Of a DNA stretch of 64,000 bases, positions 16,042-25,753 are shown piece after piece. Below the pieces are notes generated by a model, which was not told the DNA's origin, ran no database searches, and saw nothing but the letters and a program-made list of their open reading frames with translations. This stretch comes from an uncultured Rhizobiaceae bacterium (GTDB lineage: Bacteria > Pseudomonadota > Alphaproteobacteria > Rhizobiales > Rhizobiaceae), in the NCBI GenBank assembly GCA_958296345.1, contig CATQIJ010000013.1, forward strand, positions 372,001 through 436,000, read 5' to 3'. A program made the position numbers and the translations under genes. Positions within the stretch are counted from its first letter, which is position 1. Each line of letters starts with the position of its first letter.

Positions 16042-16593
16042 GTGAATTTGTCTAAGCTAATTTCAAAATCATTTTTATGCACACTGACAGCCAGCTTTCT
16101 GATTTTGCCAATTTCTATTGAGGTTACTAACGCTCAATCTACGACAACAGGCAAAACGGGCCTCCCTATTCCTCGGTTTGTTAGCTTAAAGTCTGGCAAA
16201 GCAAACATGAGAGTTGGCCCTGGATCAAAATACCAAGTTGCTTGGCTGTACGTTAAAAAAGGCCTGCCGATGGAAATTATTCAGGAATTTGATAATTGGC
16301 GTAAAATTCGTGACGCAGAAGGAAATGAAGGTTGGATGTTGCACTCTCTGCTTTCAGGCAAGCGCACGGCTATCATAAACCCATGGGAAAGTGATAAGAA
16401 AAAAGGCTTGGCAAGCTTAATGTCTAAGTCTGACCCAGCGTCTTCTACACTAGCGCGGATTGAACCGGGCGTTGTAGCTAAAGTTGACTTTTGTGCTGAA
16501 AAATTCTGCCATTTAACATTTGGCAAACAAGACGGATATGTAAGTAAGTCTAGCATCTGGGGTGTTTACCCAGATGAACTTATCGAAGAATAA
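16042..16593 (+). CDS. Secreted bacterial SH3-domain protein
   Basis: A 183-residue protein with an N-terminal signal peptide (about residues 1-30, cleavage after TNA). Two SH3-like repeats follow. The first contains KANMRVGPGSKYQVAW and GNEGWMLHSLLSG. The second is more diverged and includes DPASSTLARIEPGVVAKVDF and GYVSKSSIWGVYP. Such SH3b domains commonly bind peptidoglycan or periplasmic partners. In this order an SH3 protein of this length is often found next to a 2-hydroxyacid dehydrogenase gene and irr. The stop directly abuts the convergent irr stop. It has no catalytic motif. Confidence 0.85.
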   Translation: MNLSKLISKSFLCTLTASFLILPISIEVTNAQSTTTGKTGLPIPRFVSLKSGKANMRVGPGSKYQVAWLYVKKGLPMEIIQEFDNWRKIRDAEGNEGWMLHSLLSGKRTAIINPWESDKKKGLASLMSKSDPASSTLARIEPGVVAKVDFCAEKFCHLTFGKQDGYVSKSSIWGVYPDELIEE

Positions 16594-17013
16594 TTAGCTT
16601 TTTGAAGCAGAGCGTACTCTGACCACCACATCAACACTGCTGATCGCAAGCCCTTCTGGCGGCTTTGGAAGATTATCAACTTTTACAAAACCACCTGGCA
16701 TATCCACCAGTTCATTGGAATCCTCTAAATAAAAGTGATGATGGTCACCTGTGTTGGTATCAAAATATGTTCTGCTTGAATCAACTGTAATCGCGCGTAG
16801 CAATCCATTGTCTGTAAATTGGTGCAACGTATTGTAAATGGTTGCAAGAGAAACCATTACACCAGCAACACGTGCTTCTTCAAATAATGTTTCTGCACAT
16901 ACATGACGCTCTCCCTTGGAAAAGAGCAAGCGTGCAAGATCAACCCTTTGACGCGTTGGGCGCAAATTTGCTTCTCTCAGGGTGACATCAAGGTTTTGAA
17001 CTTTATCGAACAT
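16594..17013 (-). CDS. irr: Iron response regulator Irr (Fur family)
   Basis: A 139-residue Fur-family protein. The winged helix (about residues 10-80) includes LRPTRQRVDLARLLF and SLATIYNTLHQF. HHH at 91-93 and the segment FYLEDSNELVDMP are the Irr signature rather than that of canonical Fur. In Hyphomicrobiales Irr accumulates under low iron and represses or activates iron-using and iron-acquiring genes; haem destabilises it. The N-terminal haem-regulatory Cys-Pro motif of Bradyrhizobium Irr is absent, as in most rhizobial Irr. Position next to fabA-fabB-fabI is the conserved arrangement and supports the call. Confidence 0.93.
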   Translation of the reverse strand: MFDKVQNLDVTLREANLRPTRQRVDLARLLFSKGERHVCAETLFEEARVAGVMVSLATIYNTLHQFTDNGLLRAITVDSSRTYFDTNTGDHHHFYLEDSNELVDMPGGFVKVDNLPKPPEGLAISSVDVVVRVRSASKS

Positions 17014-17273
17014 ATAAGGCCAACTAATATAAAAGTATGTTTTCTGAGATTAATATAATTCCAAGCGTAAATATACGCAATAGGTCACAGCGAGGACAAA
17101 ATAGCCCAAAAACCCATATGTTTTGACCTTTACGTTAATATTTTACTTAACTAACATTAGCTAAGAGAAAACTTCTCCACAAAAGTGAAATTCTTTCTTT
17201 GGCAGAGGGCAAAATCATGTGCTAAATAGTTGCAAAGCAAATTGAAATATCATGACAAAAAGGCACGGCATAT
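17014..17273. promoter_or_regulatory. Divergent irr / fabA promoter region
   Basis: A 260-bp AT-rich region between irr (-) and fabA (+). It contains a perfect inverted repeat GCGTA-AATA-TACGC at 17065-17078, about 52 bp upstream of irr, which could be a regulator site. I did not find a clear Irr ICE box. No strong hairpin terminator is present, so the region should carry promoters for both directions. Confidence 0.5.
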
Positions 17274-17789
17274 ATGACTGACCGCCAAACAAGCTACAAC
17301 TATGAAGAATTAATTGCATGCGGAAAAGGAGAGCTTTTCGGACAAGGCAATGCTCAACTACCTGCTCCACCAATGTTAATGTTTGATCGCATTACTAACC
17401 TTGATGAAGAAGGTGGCGAATATGGAAAAGGTACTATCCGTGCTGAACTTGATGTAAAGCCTGATGCGTGGTTTTTCCCATGCCACTTTATTGGAAATGA
17501 AATCATGCCTGGTTGCCTTGGACTTGATGCCATGTGGCAACTTACAGGTTTCTATCTAGGTTGGTCTGGTGGTGAAGGTTACGGAATGGCTTTATCAACT
17601 GGCGAAGTTAAGTTTAAAGGCATGGTAACGCCTAAAACTAAATTGGTAGAATACGGGATAGATTTCAAGCGCATCATGCACGGGCGTCTTGTATTAGGTA
17701 TAGCCGATGGCTGGTTAAAAGCTGATGGCGAAGTTATCTATACTGCCAAAGATCTTAAAGTGGGTCTATCAAAAGAAAAAGCCTCTTAA
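17274..17789 (+). CDS. fabA: Bifunctional 3-hydroxydecanoyl-ACP dehydratase/isomerase
   Basis: A 171-residue FabA hot-dog protein. The catalytic His71 sits in [17 protein letters not shown] and Asp85 in GLDAMWQL, matching the E. coli His70/Asp84 pair. It dehydrates 3-hydroxydecanoyl-ACP and isomerises the trans-2 to the cis-3 double bond, the branch point for unsaturated fatty acids. It is followed 24 bp later by fabB, its obligate partner, and then by fabI. Length and motifs are normal. The promoter lies in the irr intergenic region. Confidence 0.97.
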   Translation: MTDRQTSYNYEELIACGKGELFGQGNAQLPAPPMLMFDRITNLDEEGGEYGKGTIRAELDVKPDAWFFPCHFIGNEIMPGCLGLDAMWQLTGFYLGWSGGEGYGMALSTGEVKFKGMVTPKTKLVEYGIDFKRIMHGRLVLGIADGWLKADGEVIYTAKDLKVGLSKEKAS

Positions 17790-17813
17790 ACGTTAAGTTA
17801 AAGGAACGAACAC

Positions 17814-19031
17814 ATGAAACGCGTTGTCGTCACAGGCATGGGCATTGTCTCATCTATCGGAAATAATACCCAAGAAGTGCTTAGCTCTCTTCGTGCAGCA
17901 AAGTCAGGCATTAAAACTGCTGAAGACCATGTAAAATATGGTTTCCGCTGTCAGGTGCAAGGCGCACCTGATCTTGACCCGTTTGAAGTGCTTGACCGCC
18001 GAACAGCACGTTTTATGGCTAAAGGCACAGCTTGGAATTACATAGCAATGGAACAAGCTATCCAAGATGCGGGCCTTGAAACTGGTGACGTTATTAATCC
18101 GCGCACTGGTATTATCATGGGTTCTGGTGGGCCTTCTACTAAGACGATTTTTGAAGCTGCAGATATTACCCGAGAAAAAGGTCCAAAGCGTATTGGACCA
18201 ACAGCTGTTCCAAAGGCTATGAGTTCAACTGCTTCTGCGGTTCTTGGAACTCAGTTTGAGATTAAAGGCGTGAACTATTCAATCACCTCTGCCTGCGCGA
18301 CTTCAAACCATTGCGTGGGCAATGCTTACGAGACCATTCAAATGGGCAAGCAAGATATTATTTTTGCTGGTGGCTCAGAAGATCTTGATTGGTCTATGTC
18401 AAATCTCTTTGATGCGATGGGCGCGATGTCATCTAAATTTAACGATACACCTTCAAAAGCCTCACGTGCTTATGATGCTAATCGTGATGGTTTTGTGATT
18501 GCTGGTGGTGCTGGTGTTGTTGTTCTGGAAGAACTTGAGCACGCAAAAGCGCGCGGCGCTAAAATCTATGGTGAAATTATAGGCTACGGCGCAACATCTG
18601 ATGGGTCAGATATGGTCGCACCATCAGGTGAGGGGGCTGTTCGTTGTATGCAAATGGCACTTGCAACCGTTAATGACCCTGTTGACTATATCAACCCACA
18701 CGGCACTTCGACACCTGTGGGCGACGCAAAAGAGATTGGTGCAATCCGCGAAGTCTTTGGTGAAAAATGCCCGCCGATTTCTGCAACCAAATCTCTAACG
18801 GGACACTCGCTTGGTGCTACTGGCGTGCAAGAAGCGATTTACTGCATGTTGATGATGAACAATGATTTCATAGCAGAGAGTGCGCACATCGAAGAGCTTG
18901 ATCCTGAATTTGAAGATATCAATATTATTCGTAAGCGTGTTGATAATGCAAAACTAAATACTGTCATTTCGAATTCATTCGGCTTTGGTGGCACAAACGC
19001 AACACTCGCGCTACAGCGCTATAACGGTTAA
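17814..19031 (+). CDS. fabB: 3-oxoacyl-ACP synthase I
   Basis: A 405-residue thiolase-fold condensing enzyme with the Cys-His-His triad: Cys161 in SACATSNHC, His296 in [11 protein letters not shown] and His331 in [10 protein letters not shown]. The GFGGTNATL ending is family-typical. FabB elongates the cis-3-decenoyl product of FabA, so the fabA-fabB pair defines unsaturated fatty acid synthesis. An AAGGAACG ribosome-binding site precedes ATG 17814. Sits between fabA and fabI in an operon. Confidence 0.97.
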   Translation: MKRVVVTGMGIVSSIGNNTQEVLSSLRAAKSGIKTAEDHVKYGFRCQVQGAPDLDPFEVLDRRTARFMAKGTAWNYIAMEQAIQDAGLETGDVINPRTGIIMGSGGPSTKTIFEAADITREKGPKRIGPTAVPKAMSSTASAVLGTQFEIKGVNYSITSACATSNHCVGNAYETIQMGKQDIIFAGGSEDLDWSMSNLFDAMGAMSSKFNDTPSKASRAYDANRDGFVIAGGAGVVVLEELEHAKARGAKIYGEIIGYGATSDGSDMVAPSGEGAVRCMQMALATVNDPVDYINPHGTSTPVGDAKEIGAIREVFGEKCPPISATKSLTGHSLGATGVQEAIYCMLMMNNDFIAESAHIEELDPEFEDINIIRKRVDNAKLNTVISNSFGFGGTNATLALQRYNG

Positions 19032-19042
19032 GGAACTGATTT

Positions 19043-19846
19043 ATGGGTGACTTAATGAAAGGCAAACGCGGACTTGTGATGGGTGTTGCAAACAACCACT
19101 CGATTGCTTGGGGAATTGCTAAACAACTCGCTGATCAAGGTGCAGAACTTGCATTTACTTATCAAGGTGATGGCTTTGGTAAACGTGTTAAACCACTAGC
19201 TGATAGTGTTGGTTCAAACTTGCTGTTAGATTGTGATGTTGAAGATATTGCTTCTGTTGATGCTGTTTTTGATACACTTAAAAAAGAATGGGGCAAGATA
19301 GATTTTCTTGTTCATGCGATTGCATTTTCTGACAAAAACGAACTTAAAGGCATGTATGCAGACACCACGCGTGAAAACTTTTCACGCACGATGGTAATCT
19401 CATGTTTCTCGTTTACTGAAATTGCAAAACGTGCAGCCTCTATGATGAATGAAGGCGGCTCGATGCTTACGCTCACCTATGGTGGCGCATCCCGTGTGAT
19501 GCCTAACTATAACGTTATGGGTGTTGCAAAAGCAGCCCTTGAAGCCAGTGTTCGTTATCTTGCAAATGACTATGGTCCACAAGGCATTCGCGTAAATGCA
19601 ATTTCTGCGGGTCCAGTTAGAACGCTAGCAGGTGCTGGTGTTTCGGATGCACGCTCGATGTTTAATTATCAAAAACGCAATTCACCGCTTCGTCGTACAG
19701 TAGATATTTCAGAGGTTGGTGGCTCCGGACTTTATCTTCTTTCTGATTTATCATCAGGCGTGACAGGTGAAATTCACTTTGTGGATTCAGGCTATTCGAC
19801 AGTCTCTATGCCGAAGCTTGAAGAGCTTAACTCTATGGATGGTTAG
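19043..19846 (+). CDS. fabI: Enoyl-ACP reductase (NADH), FabI type
   Basis: A 267-residue short-chain dehydrogenase-like enoyl-ACP reductase. It has the FabI nucleotide motif GVANNHSIAWGIAK (14-27), Tyr146 and Tyr156 (TYGGASRVMPNYN) and Lys163, the FabI-specific Y-x9-Y-x6-K pattern. It performs the last reduction in each round of fatty acid elongation and belongs to the triclosan-sensitive class by motif. It lies 11 bp after fabB. A rho-independent terminator follows at 19875-19909, closing the fabA-fabB-fabI operon. Confidence 0.97.
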   Translation: MGDLMKGKRGLVMGVANNHSIAWGIAKQLADQGAELAFTYQGDGFGKRVKPLADSVGSNLLLDCDVEDIASVDAVFDTLKKEWGKIDFLVHAIAFSDKNELKGMYADTTRENFSRTMVISCFSFTEIAKRAASMMNEGGSMLTLTYGGASRVMPNYNVMGVAKAALEASVRYLANDYGPQGIRVNAISAGPVRTLAGAGVSDARSMFNYQKRNSPLRRTVDISEVGGSGLYLLSDLSSGVTGEIHFVDSGYSTVSMPKLEELNSMDG

Positions 19847-19874
19847 TTAGTGCAGACTAGCTAAATAACTTATG

Positions 19875-19909
19875 GCCTCATCCATTTAAAAATTGGATGG
19901 GGCTTTTTT
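19875..19909 (+). terminator. Rho-independent terminator of fabABI
   Basis: Stem GCC-T-CATCCA pairs with TGGATG-G-GGC around an A/T-rich loop, followed by a run of T residues at 19904-19909. It lies 29 bp after fabI and directly before the convergent rsmC-like gene. Confidence 0.9.
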
Positions 19910-19910
19910 A

Positions 19911-20903
19911 TTACTTAACCGCCTCAATCACCTTAAAGCCATCGCGCTCTTGTAGAACTTTAAAATGCCTAAATACTTTTGAAAGCGTATCTTCGTAAGG
20001 AAGATTTCTGTTTGCTACCATAAGCAACCGCCCGCCTGATGGCAGTGTTGAAGCTGCTACTTGGATGAAGCGCTTGCCTAGTTCAGGATCAGCAGAGCGC
20101 GCTGTATGGAAAGGTGGATTCATGATGACCCACTGGTATGGTTTCTTTTTATATTCAGTTGTCAGATCACACCAATGGAATGTTGGCGTTAAACCTTCAT
20201 ACTGTTGAACGTTTTTCTTAGCAGCTTCTAGCGCATGATAATCGGCTTCATAAAGTGCCAGCTCCGTAACTTTTGTGGTTCGTTTTAAAAGTTCATTTGA
20301 GAGATAACCCCAACCACAGCCTAAATCTGTGACTGGACCACCAAGGCGTTTGTCAAAATGTTCCGCCAGTAATATTGAGCCTTTATAAGGGCCATCACTA
20401 GAGAACATGCCCTCAGCAAGATGATAGCCCTCGACTTCTTTTATTAAATCAGGCTCTGCCCATATGTCATCTTTTTTTATGAACCAAAATACAACGGCAT
20501 GATGTTTAGAAAAGCTATCAGCGATTTCAGTTTTCTGCGAAATCCATTTGCGTGCTGAACCCACGCCTGCGGTTTTATCGCCCGCAACTATGATCTGCGC
20601 ACCTTCATCACATGCATTCCATGCTCTAATGATATTAGCTTCGTTTACCTTACGGTTACGGCCAAGCAAAATAATTGCACCAGAGGATTTTTCAGCATCT
20701 TCAAACTGCGGAACTACTGAACATCCAGCACGATCTAGTTTGATAAACTCGGGTCTTAATGCCTGCTCACACTTGAGAACTTGCTTCCAGCCATCTTCTA
20801 AATCTTGCAACTGCATAGCGTTATACATGCGCCACAACCCGAGTGGTTCTGCAATGCCGCGATCAAGGGCAAGAATAAGTGCGTCTTTATAATCAGGCTT
20901 CAT
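19911..20903 (-). CDS. RsmC-like 16S rRNA guanine-N2 methyltransferase
   Basis: A 330-residue two-domain protein of the RsmC/RlmG type. The N-terminal half is a degenerate methyltransferase-like domain (residues 1-160). The C-terminal half is a class I SAM methyltransferase with TDLGCGWGYLS (motif I) and the N2-guanine signature VIMNPPFHT (motif IV, about residue 240). RsmC methylates G1207 of 16S rRNA; RlmG modifies 23S rRNA, and the two cannot be separated safely here. It lies downstream of pnp on the same strand but beyond a strong terminator, so it probably has its own promoter. Confidence 0.83.
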   Translation of the reverse strand: MKPDYKDALILALDRGIAEPLGLWRMYNAMQLQDLEDGWKQVLKCEQALRPEFIKLDRAGCSVVPQFEDAEKSSGAIILLGRNRKVNEANIIRAWNACDEGAQIIVAGDKTAGVGSARKWISQKTEIADSFSKHHAVVFWFIKKDDIWAEPDLIKEVEGYHLAEGMFSSDGPYKGSILLAEHFDKRLGGPVTDLGCGWGYLSNELLKRTTKVTELALYEADYHALEAAKKNVQQYEGLTPTFHWCDLTTEYKKKPYQWVIMNPPFHTARSADPELGKRFIQVAASTLPSGGRLLMVANRNLPYEDTLSKVFRHFKVLQERDGFKVIEAVK

Positions 20904-20919
20904 AGTTAGTCCTTAACAT

Positions 20920-20948
20920 AAAAAAGGCCGGATGATTCCGGCCTTTTT
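20920..20948 (-). terminator. Rho-independent terminator of pnp
   Basis: A perfect 12-bp stem, AAAAAGGCCGGA with TCCGGCCTTTTT, and a 4-base loop at 20921-20948. On the minus strand it is followed by T residues. It lies 22 bp past the pnp stop and before rsmC. The symmetry makes it bidirectional in principle. Confidence 0.93.
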
Positions 20949-20970
20949 CAAAATCTATTTCACAGACGAT

Positions 20971-23094
20971 TTAGTCTTCGTCTTTTTCTTCTACGATTTC
21001 CTTACCAGTTTCCTGATCAACAACTTTCATAGAAAGACGAACTTTACCACGGTCATCAAAGCCCATTAGCTTAACCCAAACTTTTTCACCTTCTTTGGTA
21101 ACGTCTGTTGTTTTTGCAACACGTTCGTTAGCTAGTTGTGAAATATGCACTAGGCCATCTTTTGCGCCAAAGAAGTTTACGAATGCGCCGAAGTCTACAG
21201 TCTTCACAACAGTACCTTCATAGATTACGCCAACTTCTGGGTCATCCGTGATTGAACGAATCCAAGTAACCGCTGCGTCAATTTCTTTTGCAGAAGATGA
21301 TGCAACTTTAACAGTGCCATCGTCTTCGATTGAAACTTTAGCGCCCGTTTTTTCAACGATTTCGCGGATAACTTTACCACCAGAACCAATCACTTCACGG
21401 ATTTTATCCGTTGGGATTTTAAAGCTCTCGATGCGCGGTGCAAATTCACCAAGCTCAGCACGACCTTCAGTCAATGCATTTGCCATTTCAGCAAGGATAG
21501 TCTCACGGCCACCTTTAGCTTGCTCAAGTGCAACTTTCATAATCTCTTCTGTGATACCAGTGATTTTGATATCCATTTGAAGCGATGTAAGGCCCTCTGC
21601 AGTACCTGCAACTTTAAAGTCCATGTCACCAAGATGATCTTCATCACCTAGGATGTCTGAAAGAACGGCAAAGTCGTCGCCTTCTTTAATCAAGCCCATT
21701 GCAATACCTGCAACTGGCGCTTTAAGCGGAACGCCTGCGTCCATGAACGCAAGTGATGTGCCACAAACAGATGCCATTGAAGACGAACCATTAGACTCAG
21801 TGATTTCTGAAACTGCGCGAAGTGTGTAAGGGAATTCTTCTTTTGTAGGAAGAACTGCACGTACTGCACGCCAAGCTAATTTACCATGGCCAACTTCGCG
21901 GCGGCTAGTGAAACCTATGCGACCAGTCTCACCAACAGAATATGGTGGGAAGTTATAATGCAGCATGAAGTTTTCTTTATACGTACCTGTTAGTGCGTCA
22001 ATCATTTGCTCATCATCTGATGTACCTAATGTTGCAACAACAAGTGCCTGTGTTTCACCACGTGTAAACACGGCAGAACCGTGTGTGCGTGGAAGAACGC
22101 CAACTTCAGCGACGATCTGGCGAACAGTTGAAAGATCGCGACCATCAATACGTTTACCTGTTTTGATGATTGATCCACGAACAACGTCAGCTTGTACGCC
22201 TTTGAATACTTCACCAAGAACGTTCGCTTCATCTGAAGTAGATTCTTCTGTAAGGAATTCTTCCTTTGCTTTTGCTTTAGCAGCATCAAGCGCCACATAA
22301 CGATCTTGCTTATCTGATATTTTGTATGCTTTTTCGATGTCTTTACCGACAAGCTTTACAACTTTTTTGGAGAAAGCAGAATTGTCAGTAGGAACATGCT
22401 CACGCATTGGCTTAGCAGCTTTTTCTGCTAGTTGCGCAACAGCATCGATCACTGGCTGAAATTCTTCATGACCAAACATTACAGCGCCAAGCATAACTTC
22501 TTCTGAAAGAATCTTAGCTTCTGATTCCACCATAAGAACCGCATCGCGTGTACCTGCAACAACCAGATCAAGATCAGACTCGTCCATTTCGTCGATGTTC
22601 GGGTTAAGTACATAATCGCCATCGATTAGACCAACACGAGCGCCGCCGATTGGGCCTTGGAAAGGAACGCCAGAAATTGCAAGTGCTGCTGATGTAGCAA
22701 TCATTGCAACGATGTCCGGGTTGTTTTCAAGATCGTGCGAAATAACCATACAGGTTACTTGTGTGTCGTTCTTGTAGCCTTTTGCAAAAAGCGGACGAAT
22801 TGGGCGGTCGATTAGACGACATACCAATGTTTCGTTTTCAGACGGACGTGCTTCACGTTTAAAGAAGCCACCTGGAATTTTACCAGCCGCATAAGCTTTT
22901 TCGATGTAGTTCACTGTGAGTGGGAAAAAATCCATACCAGGTTTTGGTGCTGTATCAGATACAACTGCACACATGACAGTTGTTTCGCCATAAGTAACGA
23001 GCACGCAACCATCTGCTTGGCGTGCGATTTTACCTGTTTCGATGGTTAGCGGACGGCCGCCCCATTCGATTTCTACTAAATGATGTTCAAACAT
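20971..23094 (-). CDS. pnp: Polyribonucleotide nucleotidyltransferase
   Basis: A 707-residue PNPase with two RNase PH domains (about 10-140 and 320-540), the linker helical domain, a KH domain (about 555-610, [16 protein letters not shown]) and an S1 domain (about 620-690, [20 protein letters not shown]). It degrades RNA 3' to 5' by phosphorolysis in the degradosome. The acidic tail [10 protein letters not shown] is short. Downstream of rpsO as in most bacteria, separated by 246 bp and a terminator, so part of its transcription probably starts between them. Length is normal. Confidence 0.97.
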   Translation of the reverse strand: MFEHHLVEIEWGGRPLTIETGKIARQADGCVLVTYGETTVMCAVVSDTAPKPGMDFFPLTVNYIEKAYAAGKIPGGFFKREARPSENETLVCRLIDRPIRPLFAKGYKNDTQVTCMVISHDLENNPDIVAMIATSAALAISGVPFQGPIGGARVGLIDGDYVLNPNIDEMDESDLDLVVAGTRDAVLMVESEAKILSEEVMLGAVMFGHEEFQPVIDAVAQLAEKAAKPMREHVPTDNSAFSKKVVKLVGKDIEKAYKISDKQDRYVALDAAKAKAKEEFLTEESTSDEANVLGEVFKGVQADVVRGSIIKTGKRIDGRDLSTVRQIVAEVGVLPRTHGSAVFTRGETQALVVATLGTSDDEQMIDALTGTYKENFMLHYNFPPYSVGETGRIGFTSRREVGHGKLAWRAVRAVLPTKEEFPYTLRAVSEITESNGSSSMASVCGTSLAFMDAGVPLKAPVAGIAMGLIKEGDDFAVLSDILGDEDHLGDMDFKVAGTAEGLTSLQMDIKITGITEEIMKVALEQAKGGRETILAEMANALTEGRAELGEFAPRIESFKIPTDKIREVIGSGGKVIREIVEKTGAKVSIEDDGTVKVASSSAKEIDAAVTWIRSITDDPEVGVIYEGTVVKTVDFGAFVNFFGAKDGLVHISQLANERVAKTTDVTKEGEKVWVKLMGFDDRGKVRLSMKVVDQETGKEIVEEKDED

Positions 23095-23300
23095 ATATTG
23101 TCCTTAATAACATACATGGGACCTGCATCTCTTCTTTAGTGCAGTCCATTTTGCCGTGTGAAATTTTGGCTTTTTTGTTTAAGGGCAAGACAACAAGGGG
23201 TTTTGATTTTTTGGAAATAAACCGCTTGTAATCCTGCCCAATATTCGAGCCAGTTTCATATAGCGTTTTTTAAGGTCACACGGTTGAAGCCTTAAGAAAC

Positions 23301-23333
23301 GAAAACGGCGCAGACTAGATAAAGCCTGCGCCG
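23301..23333 (-). terminator. Rho-independent terminator between rpsO and pnp
   Basis: Stem CGGCGCAG (23306-23313) pairs with CTGCGCCG (23326-23333) around a 12-base loop, followed on the minus strand by TTTTCGTTT. It lies 8 bp beyond the rpsO stop. It may be leaky, as in other rpsO-pnp units. Confidence 0.87.
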
Positions 23334-23340
23334 GAATTCT

Positions 23341-23616
23341 TTATCGGCGGATGCCGAGACTAGTGATAAGTGACTTATAACGCTCTTCGTCTTTTGCTCT
23401 TGTATAGTCAAGAAGACGACGACGTTGAGAAACCATTTTCAGAAGACCACGACGTGAGTGGTTATCTTTTTTATGGCCTTTAAAGTGGTCTGTCAGATTT
23501 TTGATGCGTTCCGTTAGGATCGCAACTTGAACTTCTGGAGAACCAGTATCACCTGATTTTGTAGCATATTCTTTAATGAGCTCCTCTTTACGCTCTGGAG
23601 TAATCGACATCGACAT
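23341..23616 (-). CDS. rpsO: 30S ribosomal protein S15
   Basis: An S15 protein of 91 residues from ATG 23616 or 89 from ATG 23610; the second start ([11 protein letters not shown]) gives the usual bacterial length. Diagnostic segments are [35 protein letters not shown] and the C-terminal SLGIRR. S15 binds the central domain of 16S rRNA early in assembly and usually represses its own translation. A strong terminator follows and pnp lies downstream. In relatives truB commonly precedes rpsO; here yafK and a DUF6159 gene on the other strand are inserted between truB and rpsO. Confidence 0.96.
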   Translation of the reverse strand: MSMSITPERKEELIKEYATKSGDTGSPEVQVAILTERIKNLTDHFKGHKKDNHSRRGLLKMVSQRRRLLDYTRAKDEERYKSLITSLGIRR

Positions 23617-23966
23617 TTCTTTCTATTGTAGAAAACCTATTGGCTTTCGTATTTTAATCGTCGCCCACTGCCAAGATGTCGTCTAGCAAGGGCCATTTAA
23701 TAAGGCATATTCTTGATCCAAAAACCGGTTGCCACTTTTTGGGAATAGGCCAGAATATAAGAAACGAGCCGTTAAGCTCGTTCTTGGGCTTCATATAGGG
23801 GAAAATGAGTTTAATTGCTAGTCTTTTATTACACCCATTTTTTCCAAAAATATTCATTTAATTCAATCTTGAACTTATTTAAAATGACACTCAGACATAT
23901 TAATAACAAAGTCTTATTTTTGTGTGCCTAGATTGTTGATATTTATGGGTGACCTTAGTTTTATAA
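23617..23966. other. Divergent rpsO / yafK intergenic region
   Basis: A 350-bp gap. It contains a degenerate copy of a common Hyphomicrobiales intergenic element (23715-23746, listed separately) and a perfect hairpin AACGAGC-CGTTAA-GCTCGTT at 23763-23782. A 67-codon minus-strand frame (23654-23857) covers both and looks like a by-product. Positions 23860-23966 are AT-rich and should hold the yafK promoter. Confidence 0.55.
23715..23746. repeat. Degenerate Hyphomicrobiales intergenic repeat element
   Basis: The stretch GATCCAAAAACCGGTTGCC followed by ACTTTTTGGGAAT resembles the intergenic element common in rhizobial genomes, whose core I recall as GATCCGAAAACCGGTTCCCA followed by CTTTTCGGGATCATGC. 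The copy is imperfect, with a lost 3' ATCATGC. It is the only copy noticed in the window. Identity rests on memory of the consensus, so a search is needed. Confidence 0.45.
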
Positions 23967-24686
23967 ATGCAAAATTTAAAACACTTAATACTACTATGTT
24001 TGTTTATGACCACGTTTCATCATCAAACTTTTGCAGCTGATTTACCCTCTATCAAAGAAAGGGTTATTCCAGAGCTTAAAGCACAGTTTTCTGCAAAAGG
24101 AATGGAACTTGGCCAACCTATATTCATTCGAATTTTCAAGGAAACGTCTGAACTAGAGCTATGGGTTCAAACAAATGATCAGTTCGAGCTTTTTAAAAAC
24201 TATCCCATTTGTAATTTTTCTGGTTTGCTTGGCCCTAAACTTAAAGAAGGGGACCATCAATCGCCCGAAGGATTTTATTATGTAACCCCAAAGCATATGA
24301 ATCCAAATAGTACTTATCATTTATCGTTTAATGTTGGATTTCCAAATAAATACGATCAATCACACGAGCGTACGGGTAGTTATCTGATGGTGCATGGTGA
24401 TTGTGTATCAATTGGATATTATGCAATGAGTGACAAGAATATAGAAGAGATTTATTTGGTTGCTAAGGCAGCCCTTAATTCAGGGCAACCTTTTTTTAGA
24501 ACACATCTGTTTCCTTTTCGCATGAATGAAGAAAATATGGAGAAGCATAAAGACAATCAATGGATGAGTTTTTGGCATAACCTAAAACAAGGCTATGATA
24601 TTTTTGAAAATTCAAAAGTGCCACCAAATGTTGAGGTTGCTGACAAGCAATATGTGTTTACGGCTCAAGAAGAAATCCTGAACTGA
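23967..24686 (+). CDS. L,D-transpeptidase-family protein, YafK-like
   Basis: A 239-residue exported protein. Residues 1-23 form a signal peptide ending FAA. The YkuD-type core includes QPIFIRIFKETSELELWV, GDHQSPEGFY and the active-site segment MVHGDCVSIGYYAM, with His143 and Cys146. YafK (DpaA-like) members of the L,D-transpeptidase family have been shown in E. coli to cut the Braun lipoprotein-peptidoglycan link rather than make crosslinks. A role in the cell envelope is therefore likely, and the exact reaction is uncertain. It is followed 169 bp later by the DUF6159 gene. Confidence 0.87.
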   Translation: MQNLKHLILLCLFMTTFHHQTFAADLPSIKERVIPELKAQFSAKGMELGQPIFIRIFKETSELELWVQTNDQFELFKNYPICNFSGLLGPKLKEGDHQSPEGFYYVTPKHMNPNSTYHLSFNVGFPNKYDQSHERTGSYLMVHGDCVSIGYYAMSDKNIEEIYLVAKAALNSGQPFFRTHLFPFRMNEENMEKHKDNQWMSFWHNLKQGYDIFENSKVPPNVEVADKQYVFTAQEEILN

Positions 24687-24855
24687 TATCAATATTTTTT
24701 GCTAGGGTAGTTGCAATATTTTAATAAGCAAACCAAGAACCCAATCATGTGCACAAGTGCCCTACATCCATAGTGATTAACAAAGCAGAAACCATGAAAG
24801 CCAAGAATTCTGAAAACTCTTTGATGTATAACTACATATAACATGGAGGGTTTTT

Positions 24856-25745
24856 ATGTTTGAAAAAGTAGAAAACAGTTGGAAATTAGCCAAAGAATGT
24901 TGGCGCGTATTAATGCTGGATAAGGAAATGTTGATGTTTCCAGCTTTAAGCACCTTAACGACAATTATTGTCTTTGGATTAATCGGATATCCAATTTGGG
25001 CAAGCGGTTATTTTGGCCCGTCAGAAGCAGCGCATGTTGATATCAATCATATGTTCAGCTTATCGATATTGCTACAATATGCATTGATAACAATTGTACC
25101 TTCATACATCATCTATTTGATCCTAACTTTTTTAATACTGGATTAGTGACTTGTGCATTTATTCGTCTGTGTGGTGATGATCCTGTGCTAGCTGATGGCT
25201 TTCATATAGCTTGGAAGCGTCTACCCCAAATTTTCACTTGGTCAATGTTAGCTGCGACTGTCGGTCTGTTACTTCGCATGGTTAAAGGACGTAATAACTT
25301 CTTGGGCAGTTTATTAAGCGGTGTACTTGGCCTTGGTTGGCGTGTGGCAAGTTTCTTTGCAATCCCTGTAATCGTTGCAGAAGAAAAAGGTGCTATTGAT
25401 GCACTCAAACGCTCAGGTCAATTAGTAAAAAAGAATTGGGGTGAAGCTCTCACTCTTGAAGTTGACCTATCTGTTCTTGGTTATCCAGCAGCAATACCCA
25501 CTTTAGCTATGATTATCTTGGCGGTTTATACGGCTGAATTTTCCCCAGCTTTGAGCATGGTTTTTATTATAATTGCTGTGATTTATACATTCATAATATC
25601 GCTGGTGTTTTCAACATTAGATGCAATTGCAAAAGCTGCGCTTTATATGTTTGCTTCTGGTGATCAGATGCCTGAAAACTTCAATAATGAAATTTTGGAA
25701 ACAATGTTTAAACGCGGTAACGAAGCAAATCCTGCTTTTGGTTAA
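24856..25745 (+). pseudogene. DUF6159-family membrane protein, frameshifted at a T6 run
   Basis: Two overlapping frames together encode one DUF6159-like membrane protein of about 296 residues. The first (24856-25146) starts MFEKVENSWKLAKECWRVL and carries two membrane segments. The second (25146-25745) begins VTCAFIRLCGDDPVLADGF and carries the rest, including PVIVAEEKGAIDALKRSG. Reading with a -1 shift at 25128-25134 gives ILTFFNTGLVTCAFIRL, which restores the family pattern. The site is T-TTT-TTA in phase, a classical slippery heptamer, and the stop of frame 1 overlaps a GTG that could restart frame 2 (TAGTG). One missing T from base-calling or mutation is the simplest cause; recoding is possible. 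A GGAGGG site precedes ATG 24856. Function is unknown. Confidence 0.8.
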
Positions 25746-25753
25746 GCCCATAA

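Noticed and set aside
17170..17182. TTCTCCACA as a DnaA box in the irr-fabA gap
   Set aside because: One isolated near-match at a fatty acid promoter, no cluster or AT-rich unwinding region.
23654..23857. 67-codon minus-strand frame upstream of rpsO
   Set aside because: Covers an intergenic repeat and a hairpin, lacks a ribosome-binding site and a family signature.
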